From Symsagittifera roscoffensis (Eukaryota; Xenacoelomorpha; Acoela; Convolutidae), in the NCBI RefSeq assembly GCF_963678635.1, contig NC_087068.1, positions 2,730,001 through 2,794,000 on the forward strand: 64,000 nucleotides of DNA, written 5' to 3'. Under the pieces are notes generated by a model. The model saw nothing but the letters and a program-made list of their open reading frames with translations, was not told the DNA's origin and searched no databases. Each line of letters starts with the position of its first letter. The first letter of the stretch is position 1. Of the stretch, positions 1 through 9,702 are shown in pieces. A program made the position numbers and the translations under genes.

Positions 1-533
1 AAATAGCTTGTATCTTTCGTATGTTACACATTTTACCTTTTGAATCGAGACTTCTGCCAAGTTTGTAATTTCCCTGAACGTCATTTTCGATATTTCAGCA
101 TGCGGGTTCTTTTGTAGGAATCTCTTCTTTCCCTCTGTACCCAAAGGCAAAAATAACCTGGACACCAATTTCTTTTGTACTTCCTTGTAGAAAACATTGT
201 GTCCGACTCGAGGGCCTCTTGTCTTTCTCTCTTCTTCTCCAATACTACTCTATCTATTGCTAGCTTATCTCTAAGAATCCTAGTGTTCCTCGCATCTTCA
301 TTCTGTCCGTCTATGGGTGTTTCTGGGCTGGGTGGTGGTTCCTCTAATATGTCTTTTGGTTCTTCCAAAATAATCTCTGGGTTCACATTTTCTTTGACCG
401 TAACCGCCATGAGAAATTGTTCGAACCAGATTTTGAATTGCCACGGAGGGTCTAGATTCGCTGACGCCCAAAATACCGGAATTCCCATATCCGTTCTGTT
501 ATCTTGAGCTGCGAATCCTGCTGGCTGCGCCAT
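1..533 (-). pseudogene. Decayed retroelement gag fragment, cut by window edge
   Basis: An open frame starts at an ATG at 533 on the minus strand and runs to a stop at 81 (150 codons). It begins with a short Ala/Gln/Asp leader, then a Trp- and Phe-rich stretch (PPWQFKIWFEQF), a Glu/Pro-rich acidic segment and a charged helical stretch, which is the order seen at the N terminus of Ty3/Gypsy-type Gag proteins. Near position 183 the recognisable Gag-like reading shifts by one frame. From there the other frame stays open to base 1 and carries a second Gag-like stretch ending in a CVTYERYKLF-like motif, so the fragment is frameshifted and continues beyond the window. Gag packages element RNA into particles. 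The family assignment rests on recognition of the pattern, not on a search. It is unrelated to the intact element at 7569-26476. Confidence 0.6.
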
Positions 534-1249
534 GTGATATGCGTTGCGATATCGGTTGAAAACAAGTTGTAATTCAATACTGTATTTGGAATATTGAATT
601 TAGGTTTTCTTTTCTTTTGTTTTATTTTGTTACTGAGAGCTAGATCAGTGTTACGAACTCTGATCTCTCACTTAGTCTCGATTTCATCACGAACTATGAC
701 CTTGAGCATACCATAAAAGTAATAAGTAAGCACCATAGGTTGGTTATACATACATAGACAAATACTGCTACTGCAGTAGCGGTATGACATCATCCAAGTG
801 GGGTAAAAATGGTGGGAGGATACGGCGGTAATGAATATAAAAAATTAAGAACTTTCTTAGCTCTATTTTGCTTTTTCACTAATACAACAAGTGTTAAACC
901 GAGAAACAACTGTCATGTTTTGAATACAAAATTTTACAAAAAACAACTAAATATCCATTATAATCGATTAAAACGGATTATATTGGTTCTACAAAAAATT
1001 GGATATGATCCACTTTTAATCGATTATACTATCAATTGGTTTTGATTTTTACAGACACCGTCAGTACAAATCAAATACAATCGATTTTCATTCATGAAAC
1101 TCCAGTGCGGGTACGTATTACGTTTCATATCTTCTTGTGTTTTACTTTTTTATTTAAAATTTTCATATTTATGTTTTCACTACTTTTTTAATACTCAATT
1201 CATGGCAGTTTAACATTTCATTAAATATTTTTTAACCAAAATTGCCGTT
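534..1249. other. No gene seen; possible leader of the flanking gag remnant
   Basis: This stretch lies upstream of the minus-strand gag start and may be its leader or LTR, but I found no matching LTR. It holds a perfect 14-bp palindrome GCTACTGCAGTAGC at 767-780. The 78-codon frame at 809-1045 has no recognisable domain and is not called. Confidence 0.3.
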
Positions 1250-1640
1250 CCCCTTTTATGTTTAAGTAGGGGAAATGGGAGTTAAAGTTTGAACGGGGGG
1301 AAGTTTGAAGGTGAGGGGGGGTTCATATTTTAACGGGGTGGGGGAGTAATGGTTGGCTTGATTGTGTGGGGGAGGGGGTTAAGTGTTGATTCTAATGGTT
1401 GAACCCATGGTTGACCATTAACCCATGGATAAACTAATGGTTTAAATGTCGAGCACCGCTTCTTTTGCCACCCCTTTCTCCCCAGTTTATCACTCTCCCC
1501 TAGCTTATCCCCTTCCCCCGTGTTTAATGAACGTGGTTGGGGGTAGTTAAAAACTTGGGTGGGGGGTTTAAAACTTGAAAGGAGTCGACTTGGTAAACTG
1601 GGGGGATGGGTTCTATGGAGGTGTGAGCTGAATTGGGAGT
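1250..1640. repeat. G-rich low-complexity tract with G4-like runs
   Basis: The plus strand has repeated runs of four to seven G separated by short A/T-rich spacers, especially at 1290-1375 and 1540-1610, with a C-rich stretch at 1470-1520. It stands out against very AT-rich surroundings. Phrases such as GGTTGA..CCCATGG recur. No coding potential is apparent. Confidence 0.6.
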
Positions 1641-2715
1641 AAACGAGGTTTCTATTGAAAAACTTCGAACTTCTAAACTTTTTTGATTTTATAATTGTTA
1701 AAATAATGGCATCGAATTTTTTCTAACTTTTGCAAAAAGTTTCTACAAACCCATCGAATTTAGTTCCTAGAACAAAGATTTTAAAATCGGTTATAATGAA
1801 TTATAAAAGATTTGCAATATTGGAATATCTTGACACAAATAACAGACTTTGATGCCAAAAATAATGTATTATTATCATTTATATTGTTTTATAGTGCTTT
1901 TTTTTACAAAGATGATTCGATTATGATGACAATATAATCGATTTTGTGGTCTGATTTTTACATCTGTAATAGAATGTAATGGATTATTTTGTCTCAGAAA
2001 TCCATTTTGATTGATTAAAAACCATGGTCGCTTGGTGCGGTAATTGGGTCTTGGTTACACAAGAAAAATTAAAAATTTGTAAAAAAAATATGTAGCATAA
2101 AGTATTTTTTCCTGTTATCTTAAATCTAGCTGAATTACTCAAATTTTTTGCCGTTATAAATGTATATATAAGCCACATATAAATAAATAGGACTTTAACT
2201 GAAAAAAAATTCAACATTTTGTTCTAGACCTTTTGTTCGAAATGCAAAAATTATAAACACAATCTAATCTAAATGTTTTTACATACATACCCTTGTTTCG
2301 CTTCACACAAGGATAAGACAAGTAAAAAATTTCTCATATGGATCTAATGAAACAACGCTAGTCATACAATTTCCTACCATGAAAACTGTATCGAAGCATT
2401 TTTTTTTCAAAATAGCGTTTTCTTCTTCATCAACAACAAAAATTTTACACGAAAAAACGGAGGATTTTCAAAACTGATACTCTAAATGTAATAGTATTAA
2501 ATTTTTGACTTGCACTTTTTTTTTGATTGAAGATGTGTGACTTGCACTTTTTTAAGAAAAAAAACTACGATTGGGGGAAAACCTTCTCAGCACTTCTAAG
2601 CACAAACAAAAAGTTCAAAATATTTTTTTCATGTAAAATTTGATTTTTTTTGTCAATGACGTTATCAAAGCAAAATTTTTTTGCCCATAAGTAATAGAAC
2701 TAAGAATATGTGTTC
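1641..2715. other. AT-rich DNA without a gene; diverged repeat remnants
   Basis: No supported gene. About 2340-2480 resembles 49200-49340 (the CTAGTCATACAATTT-type phrase followed by a Phe/Leu-rich AT stretch), so this is probably the left part of the same dispersed repeat whose remainder is amplified from 2716. Confidence 0.35.
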
Positions 2716-5700
2716 TGTGTGAAGCCAGAAAGTATGTTTTATATTGTAAGAGAATTTCAAGGTCTGTCAAAAAAAAAGCTGTGATTGATTTATAGACTTT
2801 CAAATTTTCATTAAAAAAAGTTTTTAAGCCGTACACAGAAAAAAATTTAAAAGATTTTGTGTGAAACTACAAGCTTTAATTATTTTAATGCAGTTCTTAT
2901 TTTTTCAATGCAGTTCAATGAATCTCCAGATGCAGTTTATACGCAAGATTTTTGCCAGCTAATCTGTTACTTTTTTTGATTGGCTGGCACAATTGTTGGA
3001 TATTGTCTTCAGGAATAAACACCAAAGTTTATATTGAAGTACAAAAAACTTATTTTTTGTTCTCATGGAAAAACTGCTGGTCACATAATTTCATGAAATG
3101 AAAAAAAAATAGTCACAAAACTTAACAGTGCACAAAAATGCTTGCTAGTCACACAATTTTACACTGCGGAAAAAAACTAGGCATTTTTTATCTGTAATTA
3201 GGTAATAGAAACACAATTAAAGAGTTTTTGGCAATTTTTGATTTTTTAATTTTAGAGTTGGTTTTTTTTGTGGAAAAATTTTATTAGAAAATTGTAAGAT
3301 ATTGGAAATTCCGTATAAATATTTAAGGAAATTCTGAAATAGGGGACTTTGCTGAGGATGGTCAACCCAGGGTTGCAAAAATATTCCATTACTCTTGGCT
3401 AATTTGAGTTGCCTATCAACATAATTGATTTTCATAAAAAAATTGCTAAACAATGAACAAGTTCTTCCTGGCCTTTTCATTGAATTTTTTTCTATTTTAA
3501 ATTCCCTTCCGCTAAAGCCCTCCATTCACTTTATCCACCTTCGGAATTAATCAAACCTTCTCTCACGCACGTTTTAACCTCTCCTCCCATCCACGCTGAC
3601 ACTTTCACCTCTCTCACCCATTTACCCCCGAATAGTTACATATCTCCCCGGCAAAAAACCGGGTTGATCAAACAACGCTATCTTTCAACTTTTTAAAAAC
3701 AAATGGTATAACTTCGCACAAAATTAAGCTCTAAGAGTGTTAAAAGTTAGGGATTTTTTCTAATAAGAAAGTTGCAAGATTGCAGATTTTTCCTACATCA
3801 GCTGCTCTGAACAACAATTTTTCTGAGAAAAAGTTATAAAAATTGAAGAAAGTTATATGTGAAGCCAGAAAGTGTTTTATATTGTACGAGAATTTCAAGG
3901 TCTGTCAAAAAAAGCTGTGATTGATTTATAGACTTTCAAATTTTCATTAAAAAAAGTTTTTTAGCCGTAGACAGAAAAATTAAAAGGTTTGTGTGAAACT
4001 ACAAGCTTTAATTATTTTAATGCAGTTCTTATTTTTTCAATGCAGTCCAATAAATCTCCAGATGCAGTTTATACGCAAGATTTTTGCCAGCTAACCTGTT
4101 AGTTTTTTTGATTGGCTGGCACAATTGTTGGATATTGTCTTCAGGAACAAACACCAAAAATTAAATTGAAATTTGAAATGCAAAAAACTTATTTTTTGTT
4201 CTCATGGAAAAACTGCTGGTCACATAATTTCATGAAATGAAAAAAAAATAGTCACAAAACTTAACAGTTAACAGTGCACAAAAATGCTTGCTAGTCACAC
4301 AATTTTACACTGCGGAAAAAAACTAGGCATTTTTAATCCGTAATTACGTAATAGAAACACAATTAAAGAGTTTTTGGCTATTTTTGATTTTTCAATTTTA
4401 GAGTTGTTTTTTTTTGTTTAAAATTTTTTTTAGAAAATTGTAAGATATTAGAAATTCCGTATAAATGTTTATGGAAATTCTGAAATAGGGGACTTTGCAG
4501 AGGATGGTCAACCCAGGGTTGCAAAAATATTCCATTACTCCTGGCTAATTTGAGTTGCCTATCAACATAATTGATTTTCATAAAAAAATTGCTAAACAAT
4601 GAACAAGTTCTTCCTGGCCTTTTCATTGAATTTTTTTTCTATTTGAAACTCCCTTCCGCTAAAGCCCTCCATTCATTTTATCCATCTTCGGAATTAATCA
4701 AACCTTCTCTCACGCACGTTTTAACCTCTCCTCCCATCCACGCTGACGCTTTCACCTCTCTCACCCATTTACCCCCGAATAGTTACATATCTCCCCGGCA
4801 AAAAACCGGGTTGATCAAACAACGCTATCTTTCAACTTTTTAAAAACAAATGGTATAACTTCGCACAAAATTAAGCTCTAAGAGTGTTAAAAGTTAGGGA
4901 TTTTTTCTAATAAGAAAGTTGCAAGATTGCAGGTTTTTCCTACATCAGCTGCTCTGAGAAAAAGTTATAAAAAACGAAGAAAGTTATGTGTGAAGCCAGA
5001 AAGTATGTTTTATATTGTAAGAGAATTTCAAAGTCTGTCAAAAAAAAGCTGTGATTGATTTATAGACTTTCAAATTTTCATTAAAAAAAGTTTTTTAGCC
5101 GTAGACAGAAAGTTTAAAAGATTTGTGTGAAACTACAAGCTTTAATTATTTTAATGCAGTTCTTATTTTTTCAATGCAGTTCAATGAATCTCCAGATGCA
5201 GTTTATACGCAAGATTTTTGCCAGCTAACCTGTTAGGTTTTTGATTGGCTGGCACAATTGTTGGATATTGTCTTCAGGAATAAACACCAAAATTTAAATT
5301 GAAGTACAAAAAACTTATTTTTTGTTCTCATGGAAAAACTGCTGGTCACATAATTTCATGAAATGAAAAAAAAATAGTCACAAAACTTAACAGTGCACAA
5401 AAATGCTTGCTAGTCACACAATTTTACACTGCGGAAAAAAACTAGGCATTTTTTATCTGTAATTACGTAATAGAAACACAATTAAAGAGTTTTTGGCGAT
5501 TTTTGATTTTTTAATTTTAGAGTTGTTTTTTTTGTGGAAAAATTTTATTAGAAAATTGTGAGATATTGGAAATTCCGTATAAATTTTTAAGGAAATTCTG
5601 AAATAGGGGACTTTGCTGAGGATGGTCAACCCAGGGTTGCAAAAATATTCCATTACTCTTGGCTAATTTGAGTTGCCTATCAACATAATTGATTTTCATA

Positions 5701-7228
5701 AAAAAATTGCTAAACAATGAACAAGTTCTTCCTGGCCTTTTCATTGAATTTTTTTTCTATTTTAAATTCCCTTCCGCTAAAGCCCTCCATTCACTTTATC
5801 CACCTTCGGAATTAATCAAACCTTCTTTCACGCACGTTTTAACCTCTCCTCGCATCCACGCTGACAATTTCACCTCTCTCACCCATTTACCCCCGACTAG
5901 TTACATATCTCCCCGGCAAAAAACCGGGTTGATCCAACAACGCTATCTTTCAACTTTTTAAAAACAAATGGTATAACTTCGCACAAAATTAAGCTCTAAG
6001 AGTGTTAAAAGTTAGGGATTTTTTCTAATAAGAAAGTTGCAAGATTGCAGGTTGTTCCTACATCAGCTGCTCTGAGAAAAAGTTATAAAAGTTGAAGAAA
6101 GTTATGTGTGAAGCCAGAAAGTATGTTTTATATTGTAAGAGAATTTAAAAGTCTGTCAAAAAAAAAGCTGTGATTGATTTATAGACTTTCAAATTTTCAT
6201 TAAAAAAAGTTTTTTAGCCGTAGACAGAAAGTTTAAAAGATTTGTGTGAAACTACAAGCTTTAATTATTTTAATGCAGTTCTTATTTTTTCAATGCAGTT
6301 CAATGAATCTCCAGATGCAGTTTATACGCAAGATTTTTGCCAGCTAACCTGTTAGTTTTTTTGATTGGCTGGCACAATTGTTGGATATTGTCTTCAGGAA
6401 TAAACACCAAAATTTAAATTGAAGTACAAAAAACTTATTTTTTGTTCTCATGGAAAAACTGCTGGTCACATAATTTCATGAAATGAAAAAAAAATAGTCA
6501 CAAAACTTAACAGTGCACAAAAATGCTTGCTAGTCACACAATTTTACACTGCGGAAAAAAACTAGGCATTTTTTATCTGTAATTACGTAATAGAAACACA
6601 ATTAAAGAGTTTTTGGCGATTTTTGATTTTTTAATTTTAGAGTTGTTTTTTTGTGGAAAAATTTTATTAGAAAATTGTAAGATATTGGAAATTCCGTATA
6701 AATATTTAAGGAAATTTTGAAATAGGGGACTTTGCTGAGGATGGTCAACCCAGGATTGCAAAAATATTCCATTACTCTTGGCTAATTTGAGTTGCCTATC
6801 AACATAATTGATTTTCATAAAAAAATTGCTAAACAATGAACAAGTTCTTCCTGGCCTTTTCATTGAATTTTTTTTCTATTTTAAATTCCCTTCCGCTAAA
6901 GCCCTCCATTCATTTTATCCACCTTCGGAATTAATCAAACCTTCTTTCACGCACGTTTTAACCTCTCATAGCATCCACGCTGACAATTTCACCTCTCTCA
7001 CCCATTTACCCCCGACTAGTTACATATCTCCCCGGCAAAAAACCGGGTTGATCAAACAACGCTATCTTTCAACTTTAAAAAAAAAATGGTAGAACTTCGC
7101 ACAAAATTAAGCTCTAAGAGTGTTAAAAGTTAGGGATTTTTTTTTATAAGAAAGTTGCAAGATTGCAGATTTTTCCTACATCAGCTGCTCTGAACAACAA
7201 TTTTTCTGAGAAAAAGTTATAAGAATTG
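2716..7228. repeat. Tandem array, four copies of a 1.12-1.14 kb unit
   Basis: The phrase GAAGCCAGAAAGT recurs at 2721, 3861, 4992 and 6110, giving periods of 1140, 1131 and 1118 bp. The copies are collinear and look roughly 95% alike by eye, with small indels. Each unit has a GGTCAACCCAGGGTTG inverted-repeat motif (about 3359, 4506, 5623 and 6741) and a CCCCGGC..GCCGGG-like hairpin near its right end ending in GGGTTGATC. Short open frames recur in both strands at the same place in each unit because the copies are alike, and they show no coding signature. A diverged single copy lies at 49590-49930, so the unit comes from a dispersed repeat that was later amplified here. Confidence 0.9.
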
Positions 7229-7433
7229 AAGAAAGTTATAAGAATTGAAAATTTAATCACTAAAATAATTATATGCATTTTTGGAAGTTCTCAAAAAAAA
7301 TTACATTCTGAAAAAAGTTTTTTTTAAATTACGTTTAAAAACTTGTAAGAAACTTTTAAGACAAGGGAATTTTCCTACAAATCTTATAAAAAGTTCTAAG
7401 ATAGAAGAATTTTTTGTAGGATGGTCAACCCGG

Positions 7434-7545
7434 GAACACAAACATACATACACACAGACATACATACGCACAAACACACACACACACACACACAAACACA
7501 TTAGCACAGTTACACACACAAACACACAAATACACAACCACATAC
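7434..7545. repeat. CA-rich microsatellite
   Basis: Interrupted (CA)n and (CATA)n runs, directly after a GGTCAACCCGGG motif at 7424-7435 and just upstream of the LTR element. Frames through it only encode Thr/His or Val/Cys repeats. Confidence 0.9.
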
Positions 7546-7564
7546 CTTTTAAGCCCCGCAAACA

Positions 7565-7568
7565 CTAC
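7565..7568. repeat. Left target-site duplication of the LTR element
   Basis: CTAC lies immediately before the TG that opens the 5' LTR and again immediately after the CA that closes the 3' LTR (26477-26480). Four base pairs is within the usual range for Ty3/Gypsy integrases. Confidence 0.8.
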
Positions 7569-7683
7569 TGGAACCTGATCTAAACTATATTTTATGATTG
7601 GATAAATTAAATGTTTTACCAATGTAAAGTATTTAATATTAACCAATCATGATCCATCTAACTAACAACCCACTTATTTGTAA

Positions 7684-7711
7684 GTGCTGAAGTTACTTGT
7701 AATTTCAGCAC
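7684..7711 (+). promoter_or_regulatory. LTR stem-loop
   Basis: GTGCTGAA pairs perfectly with TTCAGCAC across a 12-nt loop. A related inverted phrase GAGCACTTCAGCAG follows at about 7755-7768, so alternative pairings exist. The role is unknown; a packaging or transcript-end structure is possible. The same structure is in the 3' LTR. Confidence 0.5.
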
Positions 7712-7772
7712 CAGAGAGATTTGAATTTAACTTAGAAATTAGTTGGACTCTCCCGAGCACTTCAGCAGCCGC

Positions 7773-7778
7773 AATAAA
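7773..7778 (+). promoter_or_regulatory. Candidate polyadenylation signal in 5' LTR
   Basis: AATAAA within GCAATAAACC. In the 3' LTR the same hexamer is at 26273-26278 and is the likely signal for element transcripts. Confidence 0.55.
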
Positions 7779-7978
7779 CCAGTATACCCTAGATCTATTG
7801 AGCCTAGCAGAGACTAGTTAAACAACCTGAGACTAGATAGTATAAGAGTAAGATTAGGATCGGTATTAGACTAAGAAGTTGCACGAATCTATCCGGCCGA
7901 AAATAAGATAGCGTGACGAGCAGACGGTGTACCCTATCCGAAATTACTCTATGAGTTACACACCAGTCCTAACTCATC

Positions 7979-7989
7979 TGGTGCGACCA
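7979..7989 (+). promoter_or_regulatory. Candidate primer binding site
   Basis: TGGTGCGACCA begins two bases after the LTR end, the expected place for tRNA-primed minus-strand synthesis, and TGG matches the complement of the tRNA CCA end. I could not identify the tRNA; its acceptor strand would begin about GCGACCA. Confidence 0.55.
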
Positions 7990-8064
7990 TAAGTCTCGAA
8001 CAAGACCTTATTAGATTAGAATTAACCAAAATTAGATTAGAAATTAGACAAAAACATTTACAAA

Positions 8065-8298
8065 ATGTTATACGACAATAATTTAATTGAAATGTCTCTC
8101 CGACTCAATAGATCCGAGCCAATATTCCGAACCATAATAGAACTACCCGGAATTGGAAGAAGACATCGAACCAAAGACGACATACGACAAAGTAGAAACT
8201 TGCCGTATAGTTACATGATAGTTCGGCAAAAGCCAGAACAAACTTTTATATTTCGAATACTACTTGCAATGAATTTAGATTTCCATTTGCAAACATAA
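8065..8298 (+). CDS. Small leader reading frame, unknown product
   Basis: A 77-codon frame in the element's 5' leader, rich in Arg, Ile and Leu, without a recognisable domain or a clear membrane segment. It lies between the primer site and a good candidate splice acceptor (TTTCAG ending at 8330), so it may sit inside a leader intron. It may be an upstream regulatory frame or chance. No homologue is recognised. Confidence 0.25.
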   Translation: MLYDNNLIEMSLRLNRSEPIFRTIIELPGIGRRHRTKDDIRQSRNLPYSYMIVRQKPEQTFIFRILLAMNLDFHLQT

Positions 8299-8320
8299 AA
8301 CCTTGAAGTAAATCTTCAAA

Positions 8321-8330
8321 ATCATTTCAG
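8321..8330 (+). promoter_or_regulatory. Candidate splice acceptor in the leader
   Basis: ATCATTTCAG followed by G fits an invertebrate 3' splice site. Splicing here would remove the upstream small frame at 8065 and leader ATGs. Confidence 0.35.
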
Positions 8331-8633
8331 GCGCTAAACAAAATTAATATTATACAATAACGATTGATAAAAAGATCTAAGATCGTTTTCCTAAAATTCT
8401 GCAGTATTATACAAAACATGTTTGAAAAATATTTATTGAAAAAAAAAAAAAAAAATAAAAATTAGTAGCATGACAATAAATGGTTAGTAATCATAAATCA
8501 TCCTGTTGTTCCAGCTTCATCACCTAAAACATAACAGCAATCATCAACTCACTAATATCATAAAATACTAAATCTTTCCTTTACACAAATTTAAAACCTC
8601 ATTAAAACTTAAAGTCACTTAATTTTAAAACCA

Positions 8634-8718
8634 GATCATCAAGGCTTATCCTTGGATCTTAAATCATTTTCTACTTCATTACATTTTAAATTTGATCATC
8701 AAGGCTTATCCTTGGATC
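8634..8718 (+). repeat. Two identical 25-nt hairpin repeats in the leader
   Basis: GATCATCAAGGCTTATCC.. is present at 8634-8658 and again at 8694-8718, 60 bp apart. Each can fold with AAGG pairing to CCTT and outer GATC bases pairing across a CTTAT loop. Paired leader hairpins before gag are typical places for packaging or dimerisation signals in retroelements; that role is inferred. Confidence 0.6.
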
Positions 8719-9234
8719 AAACAGAACAACTTTGTTCTCCCCCACCCACTTAATTAGTGTCTAACGACCTCAAACGTCGATTCACTACCCAACCCTTTCT
8801 AAAGACCCAAGACTAATAGAAATTTTTAAACAAAACTAATCATTCAAATTAGGATAAACAGTGAAGAACTTCGGTTATTCATCCTTCACTTGATCCCCCC
8901 TCTTACCAGACCCAGGATAAATCTTAGACTTAGTAAGTTTAAAATAGTATCTAACGAACTACTCGCGTTCTAATTATACCTGAACCTTGTGGATCGATTT
9001 ACTATTCTCCAACCCTTGAACACAATCACTACCCCTAAGTAAGATTAAGTAAGTTAACACCTTAGCTTATACTAGTCACGAGAAAGTAAAAATCATTCTT
9101 CGGAATCGATATACTTTTCTCTCCAACCCTAAACAAATAGACCCAGGTTAAGCTAACCAAAAAATCGTAAGAACTAACAGTTTAGGAAAATAGAAATCAT
9201 TTAACAACCTTTTGCACCCGTCATCCTAAACCTT
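8719..9234 (+). promoter_or_regulatory. Leader with candidate splice donors
   Basis: Non-coding leader before the first recognised gene. GTAAGT occurs at 8933-8938 and 9049-9054, and GTAAGA at 9039-9044. These match the 5' splice-site consensus downstream of the junction and are placed like the major donor of retroviruses, upstream of gag. A C-rich GAACC/CTAACGA-type phrase recurs but no gene is seen. Confidence 0.35.
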
Positions 9235-9702
9235 ATGTCATTTAAAAACCTAGGGAATAAACAAACAATCGTTTTACACAATTGTGAAATAGATAACAAA
9301 AAATACGACCTTGTAATCACACCTCATACACAAACAGTTGGATACATTCGAACAAAACGACAAACACTAAAGAGAAAAATAATCACTAAACAAAGACAAA
9401 TAACACGAAAAAGATTTTCAAAAAATCGAAACGCATTTTCAGAATCAGAAACCAACAGTTTAGACGAACTCTACAAACTAAAAGAATCAATAGATAAAAA
9501 TTACCCACAACACGATCAATTATATTTTTCTGACTCAGAAACAACTTCAAATTCATCACAAAGAGGAAAAAGAAGAATAAAAAAGCAGTATAAACACAAA
9601 CCAGTACATCTATACAACTGGAATCAACCAATTCGACACATTAATAATTACATATTAACAGTCATCGAACGAAAAAATGAGTTCAACGCACACCCCAGGT
9701 GA
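9235..9702 (+). CDS. Small basic protein, unknown, overlaps gag-pol start
   Basis: A 155-residue frame with two strongly basic stretches (about residues 40-67, Lys/Arg/Thr-rich, and 109-122, RRIKK type) separated by a Ser/Asp/Glu-rich patch. Such a composition suits binding of nucleic acid or nuclear import, but no family is recognised. It uses the same A-rich, G-poor codons as gag-pol, which argues that it is real. Its last 26 bases overlap the gag-pol ATG at 9677 in the +1 frame, within CGAAAAAATGAG. Gag-pol could be reached by leaky scanning, by reinitiation or by a +1 shift at the A run. The frame is either a separate accessory gene or an N-terminal extension of Gag. Confidence 0.6.
   Translation: MSFKNLGNKQTIVLHNCEIDNKKYDLVITPHTQTVGYIRTKRQTLKRKIITKQRQITRKRFSKNRNAFSESETNSLDELYKLKESIDKNYPQHDQLYFSDSETTSNSSQRGKRRIKKQYKHKPVHLYNWNQPIRHINNYILTVIERKNEFNAHPR

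Larger units (their letters stand above)
7569..7976 (+). repeat. 5' LTR
   Basis: It starts TGGAACC and ends AACTCA, 408 bp, and I see no difference from the copy at 26069-26476. It holds an AATAAA at 7773-7778 and an 8-bp stem-loop (GTGCTGAA at 7684-7691 with TTCAGCAC at 7704-7711). An obvious TATA box is not certain; CTATATTTTATG near 7583 is one candidate. Confidence 0.95.

Noticed and set aside
3217-7092. Recurring 66-102 codon frames on both strands in the 1.13-kb units (such as those starting MKRPGRTCSLF)
   Set aside because: They recur only because the units are near-identical copies. Lengths vary with indels, both strands are open at the same place, and there is no domain.
7564-7568. 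A 5-bp target duplication ACTAC
   Set aside because: The A would have to be shared with the last base of the LTR, which is also present at the end of the 5' LTR; 4 bp (CTAC) is the consistent reading.
7281-7646. Frames through the CA microsatellite
   Set aside because: They encode only Thr/His or Val/Cys repeats.
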